Positions 1-5,918 of a stretch of DNA of 6,337 nt are shown here, piece after piece (the first letter of the stretch is position 1; every line of letters starts with the position of its first letter). Below the pieces are notes generated by a model that saw nothing but the letters and a program-made list of their open reading frames with translations, had not been told where the DNA came from and ran no database searches. The position numbers were made by a program, and so were the translations under genes. Origin of the DNA: Flavobacteriales bacterium (GTDB lineage: Bacteria > Bacteroidota > Bacteroidia > NS11-12g > UBA955); assembly GCA_947464515.1 (NCBI GenBank), contig CANHXF010000106.1, forward strand, positions 1-6,337, in the 5' to 3' direction.

Positions 1-14
1 ATTGGTTATTGAAA

Positions 15-620
15 TTACTTCGTAGCGGCTTCAAAGTGGGCATTAACAGCCGACCAATTGATCACATTCCAAAATGCGCCGATATAATCGGGTCTGCGGT
101 TTTGATAATGCAAATAGTAAGCATGCTCCCATACATCTAATCCTAAAATTGGTGTACCTTTTACTTCGGCAATATCCATCAATGGATTGTCTTGGTTTGG
201 TGTAGAGGTGATGGCCAATTTGTGATCGTGTACAATTAACCAAGCCCAACCGCTACCAAAACGCGTTGTTCCGGCGCTATTGAATTGCTCTTTCATCGCA
301 TCAAAAGAACCAAAGCTAGCTACGATGGCGTCCATTAAAGCACCTGTAGGCTGACCTCCGCCATTGGGTCCCATAATTCCCCAGAAGAAACTGTGATTCC
401 AATGTCCGCCGCCGTTGTTGCGAATGGCAGGGCTATATTTAGAGATATTGTGAACCAAATCAACCAAAGAAACACCTTCAGCAGCATTGCCTTTTACGGC
501 GTTGTTAAGGTTGTTTACATAGGCTTGATGGTGTTTACCGTGGTGGATTTCCATGGTTTTTTCGTCGATGTGTGGCTCCAAAGCATTGTGAGCGTAGGGC
601 AAAGCAGGTAATTCGAACAT
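15..620 (-). CDS. sodA: Superoxide dismutase, Mn/Fe family (residues favour Mn)
   Basis: This 201-residue protein is full length for a bacterial Mn/Fe superoxide dismutase, which converts superoxide to oxygen and hydrogen peroxide. The four metal ligands are visible: H26 in EIHHGKHH, H76 in WNHSFFW, and D162 and H166 in DVWEHAYY. The outer-sphere residues point to manganese or cambialistic use. G72 stands where Fe enzymes usually have Gln (NNGGGH rather than NNAAQV), and Q143 in NQDNP matches the Mn-type Gln. The sequence does not settle metal choice, because cambialistic enzymes are known in Bacteroidota. There is no signal peptide, so it should be cytosolic. It starts at the only reasonable ATG, directly before FELPALPYAHNALEP, the normal N-terminus of the family. 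It is transcribed divergently from pnuC and has a consensus promoter of its own. The stop lies 14 bp from the window edge. Confidence 0.97.
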   Translation of the reverse strand: MFELPALPYAHNALEPHIDEKTMEIHHGKHHQAYVNNLNNAVKGNAAEGVSLVDLVHNISKYSPAIRNNGGGHWNHSFFWGIMGPNGGGQPTGALMDAIVASFGSFDAMKEQFNSAGTTRFGSGWAWLIVHDHKLAITSTPNQDNPLMDIAEVKGTPILGLDVWEHAYYLHYQNRRPDYIGAFWNVINWSAVNAHFEAATK

Positions 621-647
621 GGGCTTATTTTTAGTTGTTTATGAAAA

Positions 648-678
648 CAAAGTTAGTTGAATCGCGATTGCTTTTCAA
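648..678 (-). promoter_or_regulatory. Promoter of the superoxide dismutase gene
   Basis: Read on the minus strand, TTG (678-676), a 20-bp spacer and TAACTTTG (655-648) match the Bacteroidota promoter pattern TTG-N17-23-TAnnTTTG. The expected start site near 640 would give a leader of about 20 nt. The leader is A-rich and has no Shine-Dalgarno sequence, as is usual in this phylum. The spacer contains a 10-bp palindrome and one copy of a repeated octamer. Confidence 0.7.
660..669. promoter_or_regulatory. 10-bp palindrome in the sod promoter spacer (candidate operator)
   Basis: AATCGCGATT is a perfect self-complementary decamer centred between the -33 and -7 elements of the minus-strand sod promoter. 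That is a typical place for a repressor site. It overlaps the first TTGAATCG copy. No regulator gene is present in the window and I do not recognise the site as belonging to a known regulator. Confidence 0.35.
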
Positions 679-686
679 CCGCATTA

Positions 687-715
687 TTGAATCGGATTTT
701 ACTATCGTACTTTTG
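687..715 (+). promoter_or_regulatory. Promoter of the pnuC-family gene
   Basis: TTG (687-689), an 18-bp spacer and TACTTTTG (708-715) match the Bacteroidota TTG-N17-23-TAnnTTTG pattern. Initiation near 722 would leave a leader of about 22 nt to the ATG at 744, or 37 nt to the ATG at 759. That is too short for a TPP or other riboswitch, and I see no conserved aptamer sequence in the gap. Confidence 0.65.
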
Positions 716-743
716 AATCGATCAAATTAATAAATCACACCGG

Positions 744-1523
744 ATGTTGATTTACCCCATGTTGTCTGTATTTCAAATTCCAACCGTTTTGGAGATTTCC
801 GCCCAGGGGGGATTTGGAAATATGTTGTGGCGTGGAATTCAACAAATGCATCCGGCCGAATGGATTGCCGCAATTTTGTCGTTTTGGTGCGTGGTGTTAG
901 CTGCCAAGAATAGCATATGGAATTGGCCTGTTGCGATCCTAGGTTCGCTAATTTACGCTTGGGTTTTTCTATTTAGCGGCCTTTATTCTGATGCAATTCT
1001 GAATGTGTTATTTGTGGGTTTTCAATGTTACGGATGGATACAATGGCGAAAAAATTCTATCATTGGCGATGCGTTGAAACCGAGTGTGGGTCCTAGAAAA
1101 TCTATTTTACGTGTGATGCTAATCGCGTTGTGTATTTATCCCGTCTGGGTTTACATCGTGCGTTCAGGATTGTTTGCAAATCTTATTTCCTCCCTTGTTT
1201 CGGGTGACATGTTCATAGGAATTAGTAGCGTTTTTGGTCACTCTCCTCTGTCGAATATTGCCCCCCCGAGATTCGTATATTTGGATGCAATGCTCCTATT
1301 TTTAAGTTTGTCGGCTTTGTACATGCAGGCAAAAAAGTGGATTCAAAACTGGATATTATGGATCCTCGTTGATCTAATTTATGTTCCTGTGTATTGGCTA
1401 AATCACAATTACATTACAGCCATTCTATACTTGATTTATATCCCCCTTGCCCTCAAAGGGTTACAAATGTGGGGGGGTGAAATGAATAAAACTAGTCCTG
1501 AGGAACGTAATACAAACGACTAA
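744..1523 (+). CDS. pnuC: PnuC-family vitamin-precursor transporter (probably nicotinamide riboside)
   Basis: This is a 259-residue polytopic inner-membrane protein of the PnuC family, which carries nicotinamide riboside (or thiamine, for PnuT members) by facilitated diffusion with trapping by intracellular phosphorylation. Family landmarks are WNWP at 59-62, YSDAILNVLF through YGWIQW at 81-101, and the C-terminal block with WILVD at 206-210, a Tyr-rich helix and a final KGLQMW at 238-243. About seven hydrophobic segments are visible, near 40-54, 61-80, 84-100, 121-139, 178-193, 203-219 and 222-242. Substrate is inferred: there is no TPP riboswitch or thiamine gene alongside, so nicotinamide riboside is preferred, but no NadR-type kinase is adjacent either. 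The start could be ATG 744 or 759. The last 16 residues follow a run of seven G and overlap the convergent peptidase gene; a one-base change in the run would end the protein at 245 or 246 residues. Confidence 0.85.
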   Translation: MLIYPMLSVFQIPTVLEISAQGGFGNMLWRGIQQMHPAEWIAAILSFWCVVLAAKNSIWNWPVAILGSLIYAWVFLFSGLYSDAILNVLFVGFQCYGWIQWRKNSIIGDALKPSVGPRKSILRVMLIALCIYPVWVYIVRSGLFANLISSLVSGDMFIGISSVFGHSPLSNIAPPRFVYLDAMLLFLSLSALYMQAKKWIQNWILWILVDLIYVPVYWLNHNYITAILYLIYIPLALKGLQMWGGEMNKTSPEERNTND

Positions 1524-2739
1524 AATTTTCTTCAGCCATCAGTTCGTTGGCGACTTCTAACACATCGGTAACGGTGACTTTTCTGATTGATTCGATGGCG
1601 TGTTCGATGGAGTTTGCTTTGCCTTTTCTGAGTACGCTTTGGCCTAGGTGCATCATCAAGCCACTGCGATTTTCGTTGGAAAGGATGAGCTGACCGGCAT
1701 ATTGATTTTTGGCTCGAGACAGTTGTAGGGTGCCAAGCGATTGTGTACGTAGTTTTTTCAACTCCTTAAAAATCAACTCAACGGAACGCTCAATGTATTT
1801 GGGTTCGCTTCCTACGAAGCAATGGAATAAACCGGTTTCGGCAAAGGCGCTGTATCCGCTTTCTACATTATAGGTGTAGCCATATTTTTCACGGATGGCG
1901 AGGTTTAATCGGCTGTTTAGTACCGGACCACCAAAAAAGTTGTTTACCAATAACAATTTCCAGCGATTTGGATGGTCGATTTCGTAGGCCAAACTACCTA
2001 AAATCGCATACGCTTGATTGAAGTCGGTCTTTTTGACCTCATGAAAAGTTTTGAGTGGTTCAAACGTACTGTTGGCAAGAATAATTCCTGGTGAATTCAG
2101 TTCTTGCGCTTGGGGCAGGAATCTTTGTAAGGCTAAGAGTACCCTTTCAATGGATACGTTTCCAACCACGGCAAAAACCATGTTTTCGAAGCGATAATGG
2201 GTGTTTACGAAGTGCTTAAGATCGGATTGGGTGATTTTATTTACCGATTCCTCTGTCCCTAAAATGTTGTGGGCCAAGGGGTGTCCATCAAAAATGCGCT
2301 CTTGAAATTCGTCGAAGATGTTCTCCTCGGGTGTATCGAGGTACATATTGATTTCATCTACGATGACCTTTTTTTCTTTTTCCAATTCCGCTTCTGGAAA
2401 GGTGGATCGGAAAACGACATCGCACAAAATATCGGTAAGTCGGGATAAATGTTTGGATTGTGTTGTCCCGTAAATTGTTGTTAACTCCTTGGTTGTGTAT
2501 GCGTTTAACTCACCTCCTACCACTTCTAGGTGATTTAAGACGTGGATGGTCTTTCGGTGTGTTGTGCCCTTAAAGAGCATATGTTCTAGGCAATGGGCGA
2601 GGCCGGGATTCTGACCATCGTTTTTGCTACCCGCCTGAATGGTGAAACCGGCATGAACCAACTGAGTCCCCTTCACGCGTTGGTGCACCACGCGCAAGCC
2701 ATTTGGCAGAGTAATTAATTGGTAGTGTTCAGAACCCAT
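1492..2739 (-). CDS. M16-family zinc metallopeptidase (processing-peptidase-like)
   Basis: This 415-residue protein belongs to the M16 (pitrilysin/insulinase) family, in the short two-domain form of about 400-420 residues that resembles bacterial processing-peptidase homologues. The inverted zinc motif HxxEH is H49-C-L-E52-H53, with E129 (in VDEI) as the third ligand 76 residues beyond H53. E52 is the expected catalytic base. The C-terminal half has a Gly-rich segment and NSRLNLAIREKYGYTY; R283 and Y290 have the seven-residue spacing of the Arg/Tyr substrate-binding pair of active M16 enzymes. Both catalytic features on one chain suggest an active homodimer that does not need an inactive partner. 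No signal peptide or lipobox is seen, so a cytosolic location is inferred. The substrate is unknown. It is transcribed divergently from nrnA and ends within the last codons of pnuC. Confidence 0.93.
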   Translation of the reverse strand: MGSEHYQLITLPNGLRVVHQRVKGTQLVHAGFTIQAGSKNDGQNPGLAHCLEHMLFKGTTHRKTIHVLNHLEVVGGELNAYTTKELTTIYGTTQSKHLSRLTDILCDVVFRSTFPEAELEKEKKVIVDEINMYLDTPEENIFDEFQERIFDGHPLAHNILGTEESVNKITQSDLKHFVNTHYRFENMVFAVVGNVSIERVLLALQRFLPQAQELNSPGIILANSTFEPLKTFHEVKKTDFNQAYAILGSLAYEIDHPNRWKLLLVNNFFGGPVLNSRLNLAIREKYGYTYNVESGYSAFAETGLFHCFVGSEPKYIERSVELIFKELKKLRTQSLGTLQLSRAKNQYAGQLILSNENRSGLMMHLGQSVLRKGKANSIEHAIESIRKVTVTDVLEVANELMAEENFSRLYYVPQD

Positions 2740-2746
2740 CGATTGG

Positions 2747-2754
2747 CAAAAATA
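2747..2754 (-). promoter_or_regulatory. -7 element for the M16 peptidase gene
   Basis: On the minus strand TATTTTTG matches TAnnTTTG exactly and lies 7 nt before the peptidase ATG, so transcription would begin at or within a couple of bases of the start codon. No TTG occurs at the usual -33 spacing, so this promoter is weaker by sequence than its divergent partner. It is the left arm of the inverted repeat at 2747-2776. Confidence 0.5.
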
Positions 2755-2776
2755 CCTTCTGTTTGGCGTATTTTTG
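2747..2776. repeat. Perfect 9-bp inverted repeat between divergent genes
   Basis: CAAAAATAC (2747-2755) and GTATTTTTG (2768-2776) are exact reverse complements separated by 12 bp. Each arm contains the -7 element of one of the two divergent promoters, so the promoter region is close to mirror-symmetric. It could also bind a dimeric regulator. The spacer is pyrimidine-rich in its left part, and there is no GC-rich stem of the kind a terminator would have. Confidence 0.6.
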
Positions 2777-2785
2777 TACTATTCC

Positions 2786-3808
2786 ATGTTAATCAACAAT
2801 ACTTCCGACTTAGTTCAAAATATCAAGGACAGAAAATACCATTCTGTTGTCATTACTACACACCATAAACCCGATGGCGATGCGATGGGTTCTACCCTGG
2901 GTCTCTGTGCGTTTTTAAGAGAATTTATTGATGATGTTGTGGTTTGTACGCCCACGGATTATGCAGAGAATTTATTTTGGTTGCCGGGTAACGCGGAGGT
3001 GATTGATTTTGAGGTGAATCCTATGTTGGTGGCAGAAAAAGTTGCTGCTGCGGAATTGGTTTTTTGCTTGGATTTCAATCGTTTGTCGAGGATTAACCAA
3101 TTGGGTGATCTAGTACGTGAATCTAAGGCATCTAAAGTAATGATAGATCATCACTTGGAACCTGAAAGTTTTTCAGAATTTACTTATTGGAATCACGAAG
3201 CCTCCAGTACTTGTGAGCTGATTTACCTATGGATTAAAGAGGGTTTTGGGAATGGGTTTGTTAACCAAGAAATCGCCACGTGTTTGTATACTGGTTTGAT
3301 GACGGATACGGGCAATTTTCAGCACAACAATACCAAGCCATTTACGTTGAGATTGGCTGCTGACTTAATGGAATGTGGCGCCGATCATTTGGAAATACAC
3401 GCCAATATTTATGATGTATTTACATTGGATCGTACCAAATTATGGGGATACTGTCTGTATAAGAAGCTAGAAATCATTCCCGAATGCAGAACGGCTTTGA
3501 TTTATTTGGATAGAGATGAACTGCGTCAGTTTCATGTTCAAACGGGCGATACAGAGGGCTTGGTGAATTTTGCGTTGGGGCTGAAAGATATTGTATTGAG
3601 TGTTTTGATCATCGATAGAACGGAAAGGGTTAAAATGAGTTTCCGTAGCAAGGGTACTTTCCCGGCCAATGAGTTTGCGGGGAAATATTTTGAGGGGGGC
3701 GGACATCGGAATGCTGCGGGCGGACAAAGTACGGAGACGTTGGAGGAAACGGTTGCTAAGTTCAAGGCTTCCATTCAGTTGTATAAAAAAGAATTACAGG
3801 CGATTTAA
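2786..3808 (+). CDS. nrnA: DHH/DHHA1 phosphoesterase, NrnA-like oligoribonuclease/pAp phosphatase
   Basis: This 340-residue cytosolic enzyme has the length and domain order of NrnA, which degrades 2-5-nt RNAs and dephosphorylates 3'-phosphoadenosine 5'-phosphate. The N-terminal DHH domain shows HHKPDGDA at 26-33 (metal residues H26, D30 and D32), D96 in CLDFN, the signature D121-H122-H123 and D174 in MTDTGNF. The C-terminal DHHA1 domain has FRS at 286-288 and the substrate-binding GGGHRNAAGG at 304-313. All expected catalytic residues are present. I place the start at ATG 2786: an in-frame TTG at 2774 would add four residues but lies within the promoter -7 element. The lipoprotein gene follows after 22 bp and is probably co-transcribed. 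Substrate preference among nanoRNA, pAp and cyclic dinucleotide products cannot be read from the sequence. Confidence 0.93.
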   Translation: MLINNTSDLVQNIKDRKYHSVVITTHHKPDGDAMGSTLGLCAFLREFIDDVVVCTPTDYAENLFWLPGNAEVIDFEVNPMLVAEKVAAAELVFCLDFNRLSRINQLGDLVRESKASKVMIDHHLEPESFSEFTYWNHEASSTCELIYLWIKEGFGNGFVNQEIATCLYTGLMTDTGNFQHNNTKPFTLRLAADLMECGADHLEIHANIYDVFTLDRTKLWGYCLYKKLEIIPECRTALIYLDRDELRQFHVQTGDTEGLVNFALGLKDIVLSVLIIDRTERVKMSFRSKGTFPANEFAGKYFEGGGHRNAAGGQSTETLEETVAKFKASIQLYKKELQAI

Positions 3809-3830
3809 CGCATCATTGAAAAATATCGAA

Positions 3831-4763
3831 ATGAAAAAACAGTTTTGGATTGGGTTGATTTTTCTGCCATTGCTTATGGCGGTGGGTTGTAATGGGGGCT
3901 TTAAGACCAGCGATAAAGGTTTGGTTTATAAGTTTTTAGAAGGCGATGCGCTGAAAAAGCCCTATGGCCCGCATCACTTTATGTTGTTAAATCACATGTT
4001 GATTGGACCCAAGGGAGATACATTAGAAAACAGCTTTTTATCGGATACCTTGGAAGAATTGCCCTTTCCTTTGGTGGCCAAGAATGAACTTTTGGAAGCT
4101 TTGATGATGATGGGTTCTGGGACAAAAATGGAAGTCAAAATCAGTACCGACAGTTTGAAACTGAAAATCGGGGGATCGCCTTTGATTGGTTTGCTTGAAT
4201 CTGGTCAAGAAGCCCGTTTTATTATTCAAGTGGATCGCGTTTTGTCGGCCGAGGATTATGATGCCTACCGAAATGAAAAATTCTTAAATCGAATTATGGC
4301 GGAGAACAAAATGATCGACGATTATGCATCAAAAAATGCGGTGAAAGGCCTTGCCGAGGGCGGTTGGTTATTGGATTCTACCAAAATGATTAAATATCGC
4401 ATCAAACAGAAAGATGGGAGTTACGATACAGAGCATCGCAGATTAGAAAATGCACCCTATTTGAAAGGCGCGAAAGCGGCTACTTTTCATTGTGAGGTAT
4501 ATAATATCGATGGAACTCTGCTTGTGAATTCATCCATGGAAGGTAGGTTGTATCGCGCGGAAAAGTTAGACACGGATCCTTTCGAAACTGCATTGGCCAT
4601 TTACGATGTGAGGTGCTTAAATATTTTGCCATTCTATTTAGGTGAAGGCGAAGAAGGCGAGTTTTTGGTGACGTCGTCCAATGGTTATGGAAATCGCGGA
4701 AGAATTGGTGTGCCAGCGTATGCCCCTCTTAGGGTTGTTATTAAATCAGTTAATGCGGAGTAA
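3831..4763 (+). CDS. Lipoprotein with two FKBP-like domains
   Basis: The 310-residue product begins with a lipoprotein signal: MKKQ, a hydrophobic stretch to residue 17, then AVGC with C20 as the likely lipidated cysteine. The mature protein appears to hold two FKBP-type peptidyl-prolyl isomerase folds, at about 28-138 and 205-307. The second is clearer: DGTLLVNSS, then SSNGYGNRG and IGVPAYAPLRVVIKSV, which correspond to the family's YG and IPxxxPLxFxVxL endings. The first is more degraded (GDTLENS in place of the usual FdsS, and no clear VIPG). Catalysis is therefore uncertain and a chaperone role is possible. FKBP-like lipoproteins are common in Bacteroidota and include the gliding protein GldI; I cannot show that this is GldI. 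The residues after C20 are not acidic, so it lacks an obvious surface-export signal and may face the periplasm. ATG 3831 is preferred because an in-frame ATG at 3669 would overlap nrnA by 140 bp and bury the signal peptide. Confidence 0.78.
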   Translation: MKKQFWIGLIFLPLLMAVGCNGGFKTSDKGLVYKFLEGDALKKPYGPHHFMLLNHMLIGPKGDTLENSFLSDTLEELPFPLVAKNELLEALMMMGSGTKMEVKISTDSLKLKIGGSPLIGLLESGQEARFIIQVDRVLSAEDYDAYRNEKFLNRIMAENKMIDDYASKNAVKGLAEGGWLLDSTKMIKYRIKQKDGSYDTEHRRLENAPYLKGAKAATFHCEVYNIDGTLLVNSSMEGRLYRAEKLDTDPFETALAIYDVRCLNILPFYLGEGEEGEFLVTSSNGYGNRGRIGVPAYAPLRVVIKSVNAE

Positions 4764-4799
4764 CACAAATTTTTCTGTCAAACAGCGCATCGAACATAG

Positions 4800-4807
4800 T
4801 AATTTTG
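4800..4807 (+). promoter_or_regulatory. -7 element for the dTDP-glucose dehydratase gene
   Basis: TAATTTTG matches TAnnTTTG exactly and ends 7 nt before the ATG at 4815, again implying a nearly leaderless mRNA. A weak -33 candidate, CTG at 4775-4777, lies 22 bp upstream. This suggests the gene can be transcribed independently of the upstream lipoprotein gene, although only 51 bp separate them and I see no terminator between. Confidence 0.5.
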
Positions 4808-4814
4808 AATCTTT

Positions 4815-5867
4815 ATGAGCAAAAAGAATATTATCATCACCGGCGGAGCAGGTTTTATTGGTAGCCATGTCGTTAGACGGTTCGTCCAAAATCATCCTGA
4901 TTTGCATATCATCAACCTGGACGTACTAACCTATGCTGGGAATTTGGAGAATTTGAAGGATATCGAAAATGCATCGAACTATGAGTTTGTTCGCATGGAT
5001 ATTACTGATAAAGAGGCGGTTGAGGCTTTATTTACTTCGCGCAGCATTCATGGCGTAATCCATTTGGCGGCGGAGAGTCACGTGGATCGCAGTATCACAA
5101 ACCCCATTGATTTTGTCATGACAAATGTGGTGGGTACGGTTGTTTTGTTAAATGCTTACAAGGCGCATGGCGATACTGAAACGGGTAGATTCTATCATGT
5201 GAGCACCGACGAAGTATATGGAACTTTAGGAGATGACGGCAAATTCACTGAGGAAACGCCTTACGATCCAAACTCCCCTTACAGCGCATCAAAAGCGAGC
5301 TCAGACCATTTTGTTAGGGCCTACCATGAGACATTTAAAATGCCAATGGTAATTAGTAATTGTTCTAATAATTATGGCAGTCATCAATTTCCGGAAAAGC
5401 TGATTCCTTTGATGATTCATAACATTACTAACAATAAACCTTTGCCTGTTTATGGTAAGGGCGAAAACATTCGCGATTGGTTGTGGGTTGAGGATCATGC
5501 GCGTGCCATTGAGACCATTTACTTCAATGGTAAAAATGGGGAGACGTATAATATCGGAGGGAATAACGAATGGAAGAACATCGACTTGGTTCACAAATTG
5601 TGTGAAATCATGGACCGTAAATTGGGACGTGAAGCGGGTGAATCGGCCAAGTTGATTACCTATGTAACTGATCGCAAGGGCCACGATTTCCGTTATGCGA
5701 TTGATGCGAGTAAGTTGGAAAATGAATTGGGTTGGTCGCCGAGTGTGGCTTTTGACCAAGGGTTTGATAAGACAATAGATTGGTATTTGGAGAATAATGA
5801 ATGGCTGGATCGCGTTACATCGGGAGCGTATGCTGATTATTATTCATCCATGTATTCCGCTCGTTAA
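4815..5867 (+). CDS. rfbB: dTDP-glucose 4,6-dehydratase
   Basis: This 350-residue enzyme of the extended short-chain dehydrogenase family (RmlB/RfbB) converts dTDP-glucose to dTDP-4-keto-6-deoxyglucose, the branch point to dTDP-rhamnose and other deoxysugars of surface polysaccharides. The NAD-binding loop GGAGFIG is at 10-16. AAESHVDRSI (85-94) is typical of the subfamily. Catalytic T131-D132-E133 sit in STDEVYG, and Y156 with K160 form the YxxxK pair in YSASK. Nucleotide-sugar features follow: NCSNNYGSHQFPEKLIP at 182-198, ENIRDWLWVEDHARAI at 217-232 and DRKGHDFRYAID at 286-297. Nothing essential is missing. The other genes of the rhamnose pathway (rmlA, rmlC, rmlD) are not adjacent, so the final sugar is unknown. 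The enzyme is cytosolic. Confidence 0.96.
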   Translation: MSKKNIIITGGAGFIGSHVVRRFVQNHPDLHIINLDVLTYAGNLENLKDIENASNYEFVRMDITDKEAVEALFTSRSIHGVIHLAAESHVDRSITNPIDFVMTNVVGTVVLLNAYKAHGDTETGRFYHVSTDEVYGTLGDDGKFTEETPYDPNSPYSASKASSDHFVRAYHETFKMPMVISNCSNNYGSHQFPEKLIPLMIHNITNNKPLPVYGKGENIRDWLWVEDHARAIETIYFNGKNGETYNIGGNNEWKNIDLVHKLCEIMDRKLGREAGESAKLITYVTDRKGHDFRYAIDASKLENELGWSPSVAFDQGFDKTIDWYLENNEWLDRVTSGAYADYYSSMYSAR

Positions 5868-5878
5868 TAGGAGAGAAA

Positions 5879-5912
5879 TTGCCATATTAGAAGTATAATA
5901 ACATTAACATTG
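5879..5912 (+). promoter_or_regulatory. Probable promoter of cysS
   Basis: TTG (5879-5881), a 23-bp spacer and TAACATTG (5905-5912) fit the Bacteroidota pattern with one mismatch (A for the first T of TTTG). It ends 6 nt before the cysS ATG. The 51-bp gap between rfbB and cysS has no hairpin terminator that I can see, so read-through from rfbB is also possible. Confidence 0.35.
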
Positions 5913-5918
5913 AATACA

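Larger units (their letters stand above)
657..720 (+). repeat. Three direct copies of TTGAATCG
   Basis: Exact copies of the octamer TTGAATCG lie at 657-664, 687-694 and 713-720, offset by 30 and then 26 bp. The first lies inside the spacer of the sod promoter. The second starts on the -33 TTG of the pnuC promoter. The third overlaps the end of the pnuC -7 element. The third copy runs into a nearly palindromic TTGAATCGATCAA, and the first into the palindrome AATCGCGATT. This arrangement suggests operator sites shared by both promoters. Part of the match could instead be promoter sequence, since TTGAAT also follows the -7 region upstream of two other genes here. Confidence 0.5.
2743..2776 (+). 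promoter_or_regulatory. Promoter of nrnA and the lipoprotein gene
   Basis: TTG (2743-2745), a 23-bp spacer and TATTTTTG (2769-2776) fit the Bacteroidota promoter pattern, at the long end of the spacing range. The -7 element ends 9 nt before the ATG at 2786, implying a leader of only a few bases. This favours ATG 2786 over the in-frame TTG at 2774, which lies inside the -7 element. Confidence 0.6.

Noticed and set aside
393..611. Plus-strand open frame of 72 codons inside the sod gene
   Set aside because: It is antisense to the conserved sod metal-ligand region, and no family is recognisable.
1261..1267. Seven-C run in pnuC as a possible frameshift
   Set aside because: The reading frame stays open on both sides, and the following helices and the WILVD motif are in the same frame as the upstream WNWP motif.
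1450..1460. CCCTCAAAGGG as a possible terminator hairpin near the pnuC/peptidase 3' ends
   Set aside because: The stem has only four base pairs with a 3-nt loop and is not followed by a T-run in either direction; it also lies within the conserved coding region of pnuC.
2774..2785. TTG start for nrnA giving four extra residues
   Set aside because: The TTG lies inside a perfect -7 element, and an ATG follows 12 bp later at the natural N-terminus.
3669..3830. A 54-residue N-terminal extension of the FKBP lipoprotein starting at ATG 3669
   Set aside because: It overlaps the conserved DHHA1 end of nrnA by 140 bp, is Arg/Lys-rich in the manner of an out-of-frame translation, and would bury the lipoprotein signal that begins at ATG 3831.
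5301..5759. Open frame of 152 codons on the minus strand inside rfbB
   Set aside because: It lies wholly antisense to a well-conserved enzyme, its translation has no recognisable features, and no promoter is seen before it.
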